64,000 nt of DNA from Rhizobium lusitanum (GTDB lineage: Bacteria > Pseudomonadota > Alphaproteobacteria > Rhizobiales > Rhizobiaceae). Position numbers and translations under genes: made by a program. The stretch spans positions 1,612,001 to 1,676,000 of the forward strand of contig NZ_CP050308.1 in NCBI RefSeq assembly GCF_014189535.1, read 5' to 3'. The first letter of the stretch is position 1. Each line of letters begins with the position of its first letter. Shown piece by piece: positions 25,701 through 32,448 of the stretch. The notes beneath the pieces were generated by a model. That model saw only the letters and a list, made by a program, of their open reading frames with translations, searched no databases and had not been told where the DNA came from.

Positions 25701-25962
25701 TGATAACGCTATCACGGCTCGCCTTCCAACCTATTATGGTACGATCGAGGAAATTCGTGAGGGGTATTGTTTTATCCGTTCAGGATCCTACCCCGCCAAA
25801 ATCTATGCGCACCGGACAGGCTTCGATGAGGCAACCGTTGGCGATCTCGAAGTGGGGCTTTCCGTCGACTTTCGGATGCGTTTCAATCGCAGCGGACCGG
25901 TAGCCGTAGACATTAAGGTACGTGAGCAAACGGCCAACGCTACGGTTAGTTTTAATTCGTAA
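22780..25962 (+). CDS. SIR2-like / P-loop NTPase / TPR / cold-shock-like multidomain protein, candidate anti-phage effector
   Basis: 1060 residues. (1) SIR2-like domain ~15-270: LFLGAGAS (29-36), TTNYD (118-122), KLHG with His166 and VGYSLGD (212-218), the NAD-binding and NADase positions of defence SIR2 proteins. (2) STAND-like P-loop ATPase ~300-700: GSAGAGKT (378-385) and Walker-B-like YLFVDQ with Asp433. (3) TPR-like helical repeats ~690-980. (4) A C-terminal beta domain ~984-1055 (YGTIEEIREGYCFIR, YAHRTGF, GLSVDFRM) resembling a cold-shock/OB fold. The layout recalls SIR2-STAND (Avs5-like) sensors that deplete NAD+ when a phage protein is recognised. It is cargo of the element, on the strand opposite to the capsid operon. 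Function is inferred. Confidence 0.85.
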   Translation: MNSRATTKKAPVDLPFLLTEAVRSGRAILFLGAGASKECVNEKGDRPPNSDQLRDILSQKYFGKLMPNRDVMGVAELAIASGAGSSLVFETVNSAFQNFETSEAHRKVSDFIWNRIATTNYDTFLEKAYADSKRRRQVLIPFVKDDEPVDERMRSALNPLLYLKLHGCLEHRLDKDVPLVLSWESYASHSANRTRVFGRLTDPCHESPVIFVGYSLGDQHIRDLIYKLDGSKRPRWYIVDPNAEDEDVKYWDSKNVGVFKLRFGEFMDALDAAIPKLLRFVMPAVETIKFPIRDHYAISGSEESNLVRGSLEKDLTYIHATMPIAEQSAERFYSGYDTGWGGIVKRLDASRKVTGDLLFKALLENENPDGPVFFLLRGSAGAGKTISLKRAAFDAATANNAVVMWLNEAGQPRPDVFQELSELTRKPIYLFVDQVAIHIEKLVPFLAAMKQRKIPIVVCGAEREADWNLHCLPIENMLPVHSLRVGTLSSTEVELLLDLLVRHDCLGELKGKTRAQQVEAFMSEKHADRQLLVALHVLTKGLPFEDIVLNEYRSVASEQARRLYLDIATMNQYNVPVRAGTISRSSGIDFREYQEKFFKPLEDMILITQDPYTGDYAYKTRHSHVAKILFGRVCDDDDRKTEQFVRMINGFDVGFSSDQRALEGICKGRSFTDTFSDPTAVRCIYEAAITAAPKQAYLYQQWAIFESTHPGGDFLRAENLAEIASFMEPRNMTFLHTQAEVARKRANFETSLVLKDQLRRLSRSFLEKMPKNERFSASSRCKLLVDEVTELSDRLSDEEKQSEDKFFVEKLDDTEKAIAKAQHDFPDDAEMFETEARLWTEMKDKKKALKALERAWAKLPRGTGTGIRIGKIYAASGHPEKRLEILQEALRRAPEDKAAHQAMAMHFLETDPPDLELAISHLGRSFSAEDQNFEARYLLAQALFEKGDVEGTFQRFGELHKRAPKEFRRIAPRVDNAITARLPTYYGTIEEIREGYCFIRSGSYPAKIYAHRTGFDEATVGDLEVGLSVDFRMRFNRSGPVAVDIKVREQTANATVSFNS

Positions 25963-26273
25963 GGCAATTCCGTAGCGGCAAATTCATGAAATGTCCCTAT
26001 CGCGACAAATCCATAAAGCCGGAAGGCAGGAAGATCCGTGTCGCAAATATCTCTCGCAATAGTCTGCGTTTCTCGACAACTGCTGCGAGAGCCTACCGGT
26101 CCATTTCGAAAGGCGAAAAATTCACTCAATCGCAAACGCGCTAGCTGCAAACGGAATTCTAGTGGTGCCCTTCGCCGGGAATCGGACCGGCCGCTTGCCT
26201 TTGACATCATGCTGGCCTTTTGGAAGCCGCTGAAAGTAAGCCGCCAATCCAGCGGCTTACAGTGCGGCTGGCC
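25963..26273. other. Convergent gap between SIR2 gene and capsid operon
   Basis: 311 bp with no convincing gene. Its only clear structure is the hairpin at 26236-26260 described separately. Confidence 0.4.
26236..26260 (-). terminator. Terminator of the capsid operon
   Basis: Perfect 9-bp stem GTAAGCCGC / GCGGCTTAC with a 7-nt loop, 14 nt after the capsid stop on the minus strand, followed by TTTCAGC. Confidence 0.7.
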
Positions 26274-27314
26274 TCACTTCATCTTCAGGCGAATAAGAAG
26301 CTGCGGACGGATGCAGATCGGCAGCACGTTCGACTCGGTATGGATTTCGCGGCCCTTGTCATGGGGAAGATCGTCGGTCGAAACGAATACCTTCGTGTCC
26401 GGGTCGGGACGGCGGTTCGCCCCGCTGATCGTATCCGGCGGAGCGATGTAGCGCTTGAAGAACGGCGTTCCGAGCGGAACCACAATCGCCTCATCGTCGG
26501 CCACGGCCTTGCGGGAAACCAGCGTGCCGTTCGACTGGCGAACCTTGTATTCCTCGTCAATGCGCTCAAGCGTAAGGCCCGCAAAGCTGAAGGTGTCTTG
26601 AATGTCATCGCGGCCCGGATTGGGCGTATCGCCCTTGTAGCTGCGAAGCTCTTCCAGCACGTTCGGATGGCCGACATACTTGTCGAAGAACTGAGCGCCG
26701 GCCAAGACGCGAAGGCCGGTTGCCGGCGTGCCGCGCAGCTCACGGCGGATGTAAGCTTTCACCTGCCGATTGAGCGGCGAGATTTCCGTGGTCGCCGTGT
26801 CGAGATCGTATTCGACGCTGTGCTCGATAAGATCGAACTTTTCGTAGACGTTCAGCAATTGCTTGCCTTCGCCGTCCAGCACGATGCCGTTCAGAGCGCC
26901 CCAATCGAGATAGCTATGCGTCAGGTCGTGTTTACCGCGCATGTTAATGAGGCGGTCGTTATAGACATCCTCAAGGCTCGCCATGATCACGTCACCTTCG
27001 CCCCAGGTCGTGAGGTTCTGGATATCGGCCGGCGTGATCGCATCATCGAGCGGGAAGTGCGGAATATCGAAGGACACGCCGCTCTTGTCGCCGCGCATGT
27101 TGAGGTTCGTTTCGCCGCCGCGCTCGCGGGCCGGGATGACGGTCAATTCCTGCTCGGAAACGCCGAGACGAACATAGGTGGTGTGGATCGGCGTATCGGT
27201 GAAGATGCCGAGCTGCGCCGGGCGTCCGGTCACATAGGGCGGCACGTTGATGCTGTCCGTCAGCCGGTCGTCGGCAAATTCGGGAGCGTTCAGATAGTCG
27301 AGTGGAGTAGGCAA
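26274..27314 (-). CDS. Phage major capsid protein (lambda gpE family)
   Basis: 346 residues, normal length for the HK97-fold family typified by lambda gpE. Recognisable stretches: YVTGRPAQLGIFTDTPIHTT near the N-terminus, IPARERGGE, FDIPHFPLDDAITPADIQNL, SYLDWGALNGIVLDGEG, KYVGHPNVLEE, DTFSFAGLTLERIDEEY, VVPLGTPFFKRYIAPPDT and the C-terminal LPICIRPQLLIRL. It is the last gene of the minus-strand operon, 4 nt after the decoration gene. The gene is full length, so shells could be assembled if it is expressed. Confidence 0.95.
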   Translation of the reverse strand: MPTPLDYLNAPEFADDRLTDSINVPPYVTGRPAQLGIFTDTPIHTTYVRLGVSEQELTVIPARERGGETNLNMRGDKSGVSFDIPHFPLDDAITPADIQNLTTWGEGDVIMASLEDVYNDRLINMRGKHDLTHSYLDWGALNGIVLDGEGKQLLNVYEKFDLIEHSVEYDLDTATTEISPLNRQVKAYIRRELRGTPATGLRVLAGAQFFDKYVGHPNVLEELRSYKGDTPNPGRDDIQDTFSFAGLTLERIDEEYKVRQSNGTLVSRKAVADDEAIVVPLGTPFFKRYIAPPDTISGANRRPDPDTKVFVSTDDLPHDKGREIHTESNVLPICIRPQLLIRLKMK

Positions 27315-27318
27315 CGGT

Positions 27319-27693
27319 TTACACTCCCATGCGTGCGATGATGCCGAGGGCGGCGAGTTGATCGAGGGCGGTTAGCTTCTGCGCTGCGGTGATCGCGCCG
27401 GGCCAGACGAGGTTTTGCGAAACGACCTGCGCGCGGCGCTTGAGGTTGACCACCTCCTGATCGACAGCGGTCGCGTCCGCATGCTGAAGGATGATGGCGG
27501 CGGCAATCTGCGTGCCGTCCGTCGCATCGGGAGCGAGCGGCTTGAACTTGCCGCCATTCGTAAGCTTTCCGAGGACGGTTCCGGCCAAAACCTTGCCGGA
27601 ACCGGAAGCGAGGGTGTCTGTGTCGCGGGAGAAGCGATTTTTACCCTCGTCTTTGACGATATCGCTTTCCGTCTTGTAGTTGAACGTCTGCAT
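27319..27693 (-). CDS. Phage head decoration protein (lambda gpD family)
   Basis: 124 residues. The gpD-like trimer binds the three-fold axes of the expanded shell and stabilises it. Seen: FSRDTDTLASGSGKVLAGTVLGKLT near residue 21, ATDGTQIAAAIILQHADAT near 58 and a hydrophobic C-terminus ending IIARMGV. It lies between protease and capsid genes, the same order as lambda C-D-E. Confidence 0.92.
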   Translation of the reverse strand: MQTFNYKTESDIVKDEGKNRFSRDTDTLASGSGKVLAGTVLGKLTNGGKFKPLAPDATDGTQIAAAIILQHADATAVDQEVVNLKRRAQVVSQNLVWPGAITAAQKLTALDQLAALGIIARMGV

Positions 27694-27702
27694 GGCGGTT
27701 CC

Positions 27703-28707
27703 CTATTCGATGCCGTAACGGCGCTTCATGTTGGCGGAGAGATTGGCGCGCTTGCCAGCGCCAGCGCGTTCGCTTGCCGAGGGGGACATGCCGCCACGGT
27801 TCAAGCCGGCAGCATTCATCGTCATTGTGCGTGGCGGGTGATATTCCTGTTCGCTCTGGGTGGTCGCGCCATCGGAGCCGCGCGGCGCAACGTCCATGAG
27901 CGCGACCGCTTCCTCAACGGACATGCTGGTTTCGAAGGCCAGGTACTCGGCAAGCGCCTCGCGGCCTTCGGCCTGATCGGATTTCATGATGGCCTTCATG
28001 CGGGTCTTGACCGCGTTGGCTGCATCATCCTGCGGCATAGTTTTCTCCTTGGATTTCGGCGTTTTCTGCGCCTTGGACGGGTTGCTGGAACCCCAGTTTT
28101 GAGAGGCCGCAAGCGCCACCAGCTTTTCAGGCGCGTTGCGGAATTGGCGGTAATCGAAGGCGGCGACAATCGAACCGGACTTGGCGCTGCTGGCATCCGC
28201 GAAACCGGCGCTTGCCGCCTCTTCCGGGGAAAACCACGTTTCGGCCTTCATGATTTCGCGGCAGGCAGCGACGCTCTTGCCCGACTTCGCCGCGTAGACA
28301 CGGGCGTAGGCGGTCGCGAGCGCTTCAAGCGCCTCGATGGTCTTGGAATGGTCGTCGCTGTTGCCGACCGTGACGGCTGCGGGATCGTGGATCATCATCA
28401 CCGAACCCGCCGCCATCGTGACTTTCTTGCCGGCCATGGCGATCAGCGAGGCGGCGGAAGCGGCAATGCCCTCAACAACGACGTCGAGCCGACCGGGATA
28501 GGATTTCAGGAGCGCGTAGATCGCAGCGCCTTCGGTGGCGATGCCGCCGGGAGAGTTGACGTAGACGGTGATCGCGGCTTTGTCATCGAAGCCAGCCAGC
28601 GCGTAAAACACGTCCGTCGAGCTGAAGCCGTCTTCACCCGACTGAAACTCGCCGGATTGTACGGAACCGGTCAGGCGAATGGTATTCTTGTCAACGATAA
28701 CGCTCAT
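27703..28707 (-). CDS. ClpP-like prohead protease with C-terminal scaffold-like region
   Basis: 334 residues from ATG 28707, overlapping the upstream stop (ATGA). Residues ~1-190 form a ClpP/S49-type serine protease: YVNSPGGIATEG, nucleophile Ser in EGIAASAASLIAMAG, His in MIHDPAAV and Asp expected around ADASSA. Residues ~220-334 are charged and helical (MKAIMKSDQAEGREALAEYL) and may scaffold, as lambda C/Nu3 do. It would cleave scaffold and itself during head maturation. An internal ATG start for a separate scaffold product is possible (about 28037, MPQDDAANAV). Confidence 0.92.
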   Translation of the reverse strand: MSVIVDKNTIRLTGSVQSGEFQSGEDGFSSTDVFYALAGFDDKAAITVYVNSPGGIATEGAAIYALLKSYPGRLDVVVEGIAASAASLIAMAGKKVTMAAGSVMMIHDPAAVTVGNSDDHSKTIEALEALATAYARVYAAKSGKSVAACREIMKAETWFSPEEAASAGFADASSAKSGSIVAAFDYRQFRNAPEKLVALAASQNWGSSNPSKAQKTPKSKEKTMPQDDAANAVKTRMKAIMKSDQAEGREALAEYLAFETSMSVEEAVALMDVAPRGSDGATTQSEQEYHPPRTMTMNAAGLNRGGMSPSASERAGAGKRANLSANMKRRYGIE

Positions 28708-29228
28708 TTCAGAAACTCCCCGGAGCAAAGGACGGCGCGCGGATCGGCGTCGATGCGGCGAAGCACGTCGATGCCGCATTGTTCGGCATGGCGAATGATC
28801 GCCTCTTCGGCGCATTCCAGCTCAAGCAACTCGCGTTCGGCCTTCGCCAGCTCGCGGGCGCGGTCGGCGGCGGAAATGCCCTTTGCGGAGCCATAGCTTT
28901 TGGAGATCGCGCCACCGATCAGGTCGCGGAGCGGCCCAAAGATCGCAGCGGCAATGATTTCCGTGGGAACGGAGCTGCCCGGCTGGCGATAGCCGGAGGC
29001 AATGAAGCGAGCAGCAAGGTTTTCGACGGCGCTGCCAGCGGTTGCCGCCTCAATCCAGTCATTCAAACGCTGCAAGGCTTCATCGGACGAAACCGGAGCC
29101 TGCTGGATTTTGGTGATGGAATAGCGCTTCAGGACGATACGCTTGCGGATGTCCTCAAGCGTCGTCATCAGGGTTTGGCCGCCCGCAACGGACTTTTCCA
29201 CGATGCGGCGGAGATCGGTATCGCTCAT
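28704..29228 (-). CDS. Hypothetical protein in the capsid operon, 174 residues
   Basis: Family not recognised. Start ATG 29228 has a strong GGAGGTG 6 nt upstream and overlaps the previous stop (ATGA), and its own stop overlaps the protease start, so it is tightly coupled. The protein has an alpha-helical N-terminal half, a glycine-containing hydrophobic middle (IIAAAIFGPLRDLIGGAI, about 104-121) and a charged helix at the C-terminus (AADRARELAKAERELLELEC). Position before the protease is where phages keep portal or connector genes, but it is far too short for a portal. Confidence 0.75.
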   Translation of the reverse strand: MSDTDLRRIVEKSVAGGQTLMTTLEDIRKRIVLKRYSITKIQQAPVSSDEALQRLNDWIEAATAGSAVENLAARFIASGYRQPGSSVPTEIIAAAIFGPLRDLIGGAISKSYGSAKGISAADRARELAKAERELLELECAEEAIIRHAEQCGIDVLRRIDADPRAVLCSGEFLK

Positions 29229-29572
29229 TGCGCACCTCCGTTCTGGACGTGCTGCGCGGCCCACGCTTCGCAGGTCTTGCGCAGGCGGTGCGCGGCGGTG
29301 GCACGCTCCTGAAGCAGCTCAATCGCGGCTTCTTGTTCCTCGATACGCTGGTCGATTTCGGCCTGTTTGCCGCGAAGCTGCTCGATGCGGCGGCGGATGC
29401 TGCCGCGCTCGCTGGCCAATCCGTCACGGCGCTGCTCGGCAAGAAGCTGGCGACGAACCTCTTTCGAGGCGGACAATTCCACGTCCAGCGTGGCGCGGGC
29501 CTGTTCCAGCGCGGCGTTTTCGCGAGCGCTGATCGTGCCGAGCACAGTCAGGCGGCTAAGATCGATAGTCAT
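29225..29572 (-). CDS. Coiled-coil hypothetical protein, 115 residues
   Basis: Start ATG 29572 with GGGGATA upstream. Almost the whole protein is predicted coiled coil by eye: heptad-like charged helix from about residue 15 to 105, rich in Glu, Arg, Gln and Ala (RIEQLRGKQAEIDQRIEEQE). No catalytic motif. Coupled to the next gene by a 4-nt overlap. A scaffold-like or assembly-chaperone role is possible but unsupported. Confidence 0.7.
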   Translation of the reverse strand: MTIDLSRLTVLGTISARENAALEQARATLDVELSASKEVRRQLLAEQRRDGLASERGSIRRRIEQLRGKQAEIDQRIEEQEAAIELLQERATAAHRLRKTCEAWAAQHVQNGGAQ

Positions 29573-29622
29573 TCGGTATATCCCCGTTGATGATTTGGAA
29601 AATCCGGCCCGCGACCTGAAAT

Positions 29623-30102
29623 TCAAACGGCCTCTTGAATTTCATGTTCGAGGATCTGGCGAAGGCGGGCCTCTTGCGGCATCCGCATCCCGGCGTTGAG
29701 GATGCGCCAGAAGGTCGTGAACGGCTCCGAAGACGGCGCGGAAGTGGCGCTTTTCTCGCGTTTCCAGCGCCCGGCCTCGTAGCGTTCGAAGGCCTGCCGC
29801 ATGCGGCGGCTGGCAACGCTCGGAGCCAATGCGCTCCACTCGGGGTGAATGTTGTGGAGATGCCGCAACATGTCGTCACGCTGAGCGTTCTTCGCGGCAT
29901 TGCTGATGCTGATGCCGCCGTGGCGGCGGGTCCCGAAAGACTGATCCAGCGAGACTTCGCCAGCGGTTTCGAGGAAGGGCGAAAGCCCCTGAAGCAAGAA
30001 CAGCGAAAGGTGATACGGGAGCGGACGGCCAGCCGCCACGTGCTGTGCGATCTGCCCCATCCAACGCAGTGTCACTGTCGGGTCGTTGGCTGACTTGTTC
30101 AC
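29623..30102 (-). CDS. Hypothetical element protein, 159 residues
   Basis: Not recognised. GTG 30102 is preferred because GGGTGG lies about 7 nt upstream; ATG 30060 is the alternative. Soluble, helical, basic in the second half (RRMRQAFERYEAGRWKREK). It follows a 200-bp non-coding stretch and begins the structural part of the operon. Its length would suit a small terminase-like or assembly regulator, but no motif shows that. Confidence 0.6.
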   Translation of the reverse strand: MNKSANDPTVTLRWMGQIAQHVAAGRPLPYHLSLFLLQGLSPFLETAGEVSLDQSFGTRRHGGISISNAAKNAQRDDMLRHLHNIHPEWSALAPSVASRRMRQAFERYEAGRWKREKSATSAPSSEPFTTFWRILNAGMRMPQEARLRQILEHEIQEAV

Positions 30103-30303
30103 GGTCGCCACCCGTGCAAATGCGTGCTTAAAACACGTGTGCACACGTGTATCCGTGTACCGGTTGCGAAGGGTGCAACTGCTGAAATCCCGCAGTCCCC
30201 CAGGCCCGTCCGGGGGTGTTTCTGCTCGTACGGTCCCTGAATGGGGGGCTGACGCCGGTCCTCACCGCCGTGGGCCTGCCGCCGCGTGCTTCTCCCGACC
30301 ACG
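30103..30303 (-). promoter_or_regulatory. Non-coding stretch inside the element operon with an 18-bp perfect palindrome
   Basis: ACACGTGT-GC-ACACGTGT at 30133-30150 is a perfect 18-bp palindrome made of two identical palindromic halves. Two further hairpins (ACTGC/GCAGT near 30179-30196 and a CCCCC/GGGGG stem near 30196-30218) lie between it and the upstream stop. This is probably the control region of the structural genes. Confidence 0.5.
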
Positions 30304-31137
30304 CTAAGCATCCCGCGTCACCACCCCATCGCGCAGCATCTGCTCGACCAAGTACCGCTCGCCATCGCCACGCCGCCGCATCTCCGCAGCCGTGGCGGCA
30401 TCGCTGTGCGTCTCCGTCACCCAGTCAACAAATCGGCTGTACGCGCCGGAACCACGTCTGAGCATGGCAGAGTTCCAGCGCCGTCCGGCGGCTTCCTTCG
30501 CTATCCGCATGTTCTTGCCATCCACAACCTTTGGTGGCTTTGCGACAGGCTCGCCTTTCGGTTCCTTCCCAAGCCCTTTCGTGCTCTCAACTAGCTCGGA
30601 AGTTGGCGATGTTTCACCCCCGTCGGCCTGTGGGAAACCCATGTCTCCACAAGCACCGTCCGTACTTAGGTTTATTCCAATAGGTTTATTCCAATAGGTT
30701 AGGGGATCATTTTTGATACCTTGAACGTATCGTTTTTGATCTGTTGAAGGTGTCATTTCTGATACCTTCGCCTCGTCGTTTTCGGGAGGCGAACCGGTCA
30801 ACATTCGCTTGTCCCAATCGACAATCATGGACCGCATCCGCCCCCAATTTGGACGGTAGCTAGCGCGGTTCGAAAAGCCGCCATGGCTGCTTTTCTGGAA
30901 CAGCTTGTGCACGTCGCACAACTCTTTGGTTGCGCGCTTTATGGTTATCTCGCTGAGGCCAAGCATGGTTGCAAGCCGCACCACAGAAGGGTCGCACTGG
31001 CCGGTTTTGCGATTGAAATGCTCAAGCAAAGCGAAGCCGACGTTCAGCGCTCCGCCTGAAATGCCGGTGCAAAGCCCGAGGGCACGGCGGGCCACCGCGA
31101 TGTCAAGAGCGGAAGGGAGATCAGTTTTCTTCGTCAT
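30304..31137 (-). CDS. Replication-initiator-like winged-helix protein with origin repeats in its gene
   Basis: 277 residues from ATG 31137, which overlaps the preceding gene by 17 nt. Residues ~28-90 form a winged helix of the kind found in phage O-like and plasmid initiators: ALNVGFALLEHFNRKTGQCD, VVRLATMLGLSEITIKRATKEL, then the wing up to NRASYRPNWG. A low-complexity linker (~115-195) follows. The C-terminal ~75 residues (RIAKEAAGRRWNSAMLRRGS, VDWVTETHSD) are a separate helical domain. The linker DNA holds three 23-bp iterons and an AT-rich 14-bp tandem repeat (30667-30772), as lambda O carries its origin. Role in replication is inferred from this. Confidence 0.75.
   Translation of the reverse strand: MTKKTDLPSALDIAVARRALGLCTGISGGALNVGFALLEHFNRKTGQCDPSVVRLATMLGLSEITIKRATKELCDVHKLFQKSSHGGFSNRASYRPNWGRMRSMIVDWDKRMLTGSPPENDEAKVSEMTPSTDQKRYVQGIKNDPLTYWNKPIGINLSTDGACGDMGFPQADGGETSPTSELVESTKGLGKEPKGEPVAKPPKVVDGKNMRIAKEAAGRRWNSAMLRRGSGAYSRFVDWVTETHSDAATAAEMRRRGDGERYLVEQMLRDGVVTRDA
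30667..30772 (-). other. Candidate replication origin: iterons inside the initiator-like gene
   Basis: Three contiguous 23-bp imperfect direct repeats lie at 30704-30726, 30727-30749 and 30750-30772. Copies 1 and 2 agree at 17 of 23 positions, copies 1 and 3 at 16 of 23. The shared core is TC(A/G)TTT(T/C)TGAT. Next to them is a 14-bp tandem repeat TAGGTTTATTCCAA in 2.5 copies (30667-30701), AT-rich enough for DNA unwinding. Iterons beside an AT-rich block inside an initiator gene is the lambda-O arrangement. Confidence 0.65.
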
Positions 31138-31459
31138 CGCCCAACCGCTCGCGATTGGCACGGAAGTCATCACCCAACGCGATCAGCGCGGCGATATCCG
31201 GCTCATAGATGACCTTGATTAGCCCTCTGGCCTCCAAGCGGCGCAAGGAAGCGTAAACACGCTCCTCGGTAATGCCGAAGCCTTCAGCGAGCTTGCAAGC
31301 GCTGCCAGAGGCAGAGCCGCGCCGCTCAGAGAGGATCAGGAGCGCCGTCGCAACGTTCTTATCGAGGACACTCAGGCTCCTCGAAACACCGATACCGAGA
31401 TACGCCGTTTCCAGATCGTCAGCGGCAAATGGATGATTGTCTTGCTGCGCACCCGTCAT
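31121..31459 (-). CDS. Small winged-helix DNA-binding protein
   Basis: 112 residues. A MarR/GntR-like winged helix occupies about 30-85: VLDKNVATALLILSERRGSA, KLAEGFGITEERVYASLRRL, EARGLIKVIYE. The acidic tail ends GDDEEN. The stop overlaps the initiator-like gene and the start overlaps the upstream short frame (ATGA), so three frames are chained. It could control the operon or act with the initiator. Confidence 0.75.
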   Translation of the reverse strand: MTGAQQDNHPFAADDLETAYLGIGVSRSLSVLDKNVATALLILSERRGSASGSACKLAEGFGITEERVYASLRRLEARGLIKVIYEPDIAALIALGDDFRANRERLGDDEEN

Positions 31460-31626
31460 TTTGCGTGCCCGTAATCGAGGGCATGGGCAAGCTTCGAGGC
31501 TTCCACCGCCTCAATGACCGTCAGATCAAATCGGCGGCGGAGAGCAATAATGACGTTGCCTGAGACGGAATTTCGGGTGAGGTGAAGCCATATTGCCGCC
31601 TCACGGACCCGAGGCGGCACGCCCAA
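31456..31626 (-). CDS. Short element frame at the right end (56 or more residues)
   Basis: The minus strand reads LGVPPRVREAAIWLHLTRNS, continues through VIIALRRRFDLTVIEAVEAS and ends at TGA 31456, overlapping the next start (ATGA). The sequence looks protein-like and helical. No ATG exists: TTG 31626 or GTG 31620 are possible starts, and the open frame runs on upstream into the attachment repeat, where a TGA at 31749-31747 closes it. Its true start could therefore depend on the integrated or circular state. It contains the right arm-type repeat (31621-31637). Function unknown. Confidence 0.4.
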   Translation of the reverse strand: MGVPPRVREAAIWLHLTRNSVSGNVIIALRRRFDLTVIEAVEASKLAHALDYGHAK

Positions 31627-31637
31627 ACTTTGCCCAA
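31621..31637 (+). repeat. Candidate integrase arm-type site, right copy
   Basis: Partner of 18999-19015, same orientation; similarity continues weakly to a shared AATCG a few bases further. Confidence 0.45.
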
Positions 31638-31722
31638 GGTAATCGAGATCAGAATGAGAACATGCGCCGTTATTTGCACTGCTCGCACTCGGCGCGGTAA
31701 GGGCTTCGGCCCTATCTACCGT

Positions 31723-31771
31723 GTTGACATCGTAGGGGTCACAGGTTCAATCCCTGTCACGCCCACCATCC
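31723..31771 (+). repeat. Right attachment site (attR), partial tRNA-Val copy
   Basis: 49-bp copy of 18882-18930 with A instead of G at 31749 (in the T loop). It encodes only the 3' half of the tRNA, so it is not a functional tRNA gene. Host sequence resumes after it; 31772-31923 shows no gene. Confidence 0.92.
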
Positions 31772-31923
31772 TAATTCGCTGAAAAGCAAGGGCTTTTGGG
31801 AAACCGGAAGCCCTTTTTTCATTTGGTCCTGTTTGCCTGAACCAACCCATCCGGCAGGCGAATAAACGCCCTTTCCGACCAAGGAAAAGGCGTTCCCAAA
31901 TTGCGGAAATAGACCGTGCGCGA

Positions 31924-32232
31924 TCAGAGATCCAGGAAGTGCTGGAACACCGACGACGTGGGATAGGCATAGAAGCCGCGGTCCACGAAACCGTGTCTAT
32001 ACAAACAATTTCTCAATGCCAGAATGTACAGGGTGCTGTTTGGATCGGGCGATCCCCGATGCCAGGAATAGGCCTCCGGTTCGCAACGGTTCAGCGCCCT
32101 GTCGTATCTCTCCAGAAGCACGGGATCACTGTCGACGCGGACGCCGTGGTATGACTGGTAGTTCGAGGGTGCTTCGCCTGCGGAGACGCAAGCCAAGCTC
32201 AATAGAGCTCCCAACGCTAACATCATTCTCAT
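31924..32232 (-). CDS. Small secreted or lipoprotein-like hypothetical protein
   Basis: 102 residues. N-terminal signal peptide MRMMLALGALLSLACVSAG; Cys15 could be a lipobox cysteine, but the preceding residues fit poorly, so ordinary cleavage after the SAG is also possible. The mature part has paired cysteines (NRCEPEAY, RNCLYRHGF) and aromatic-rich C-terminus. GAGAGG lies about 11 nt before the ATG. First host gene after the element. Not recognised beyond this. Confidence 0.65.
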   Translation of the reverse strand: MRMMLALGALLSLACVSAGEAPSNYQSYHGVRVDSDPVLLERYDRALNRCEPEAYSWHRGSPDPNSTLYILALRNCLYRHGFVDRGFYAYPTSSVFQHFLDL

Positions 32233-32448
32233 CTGCTTTGACCTCTCGCTCGTGGCGCCTCGAATGCTCGACCGCGCAGCTTGAGAATAAAGCTCTTTCC
32301 TTCAATATCCAATCACATGCTGATGTTCGGCGCCCGAACCCGTTCGTGGCGGGTAGGTTTCACACAATTTCCATTCGCAGACGCTTGACTTCCGCTCGCG
32401 CTGTCACACTACTGTTATGCTAAGGCGTTGATCGTACGGGAGGACGAG

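Noticed and set aside
28704..29228. Portal protein or small terminase in the element
   Set aside because: Length and sequence do not fit; the portal would be 400 or more residues, and no terminase motif is visible in any of the three unknown proteins.
31716..31970. Frame giving VGVTGIEPVTPT near attR (also 18878-19072 at attL)
   Set aside because: This peptide is the known false translation of tRNA 3' ends; it comes from the attachment repeat.
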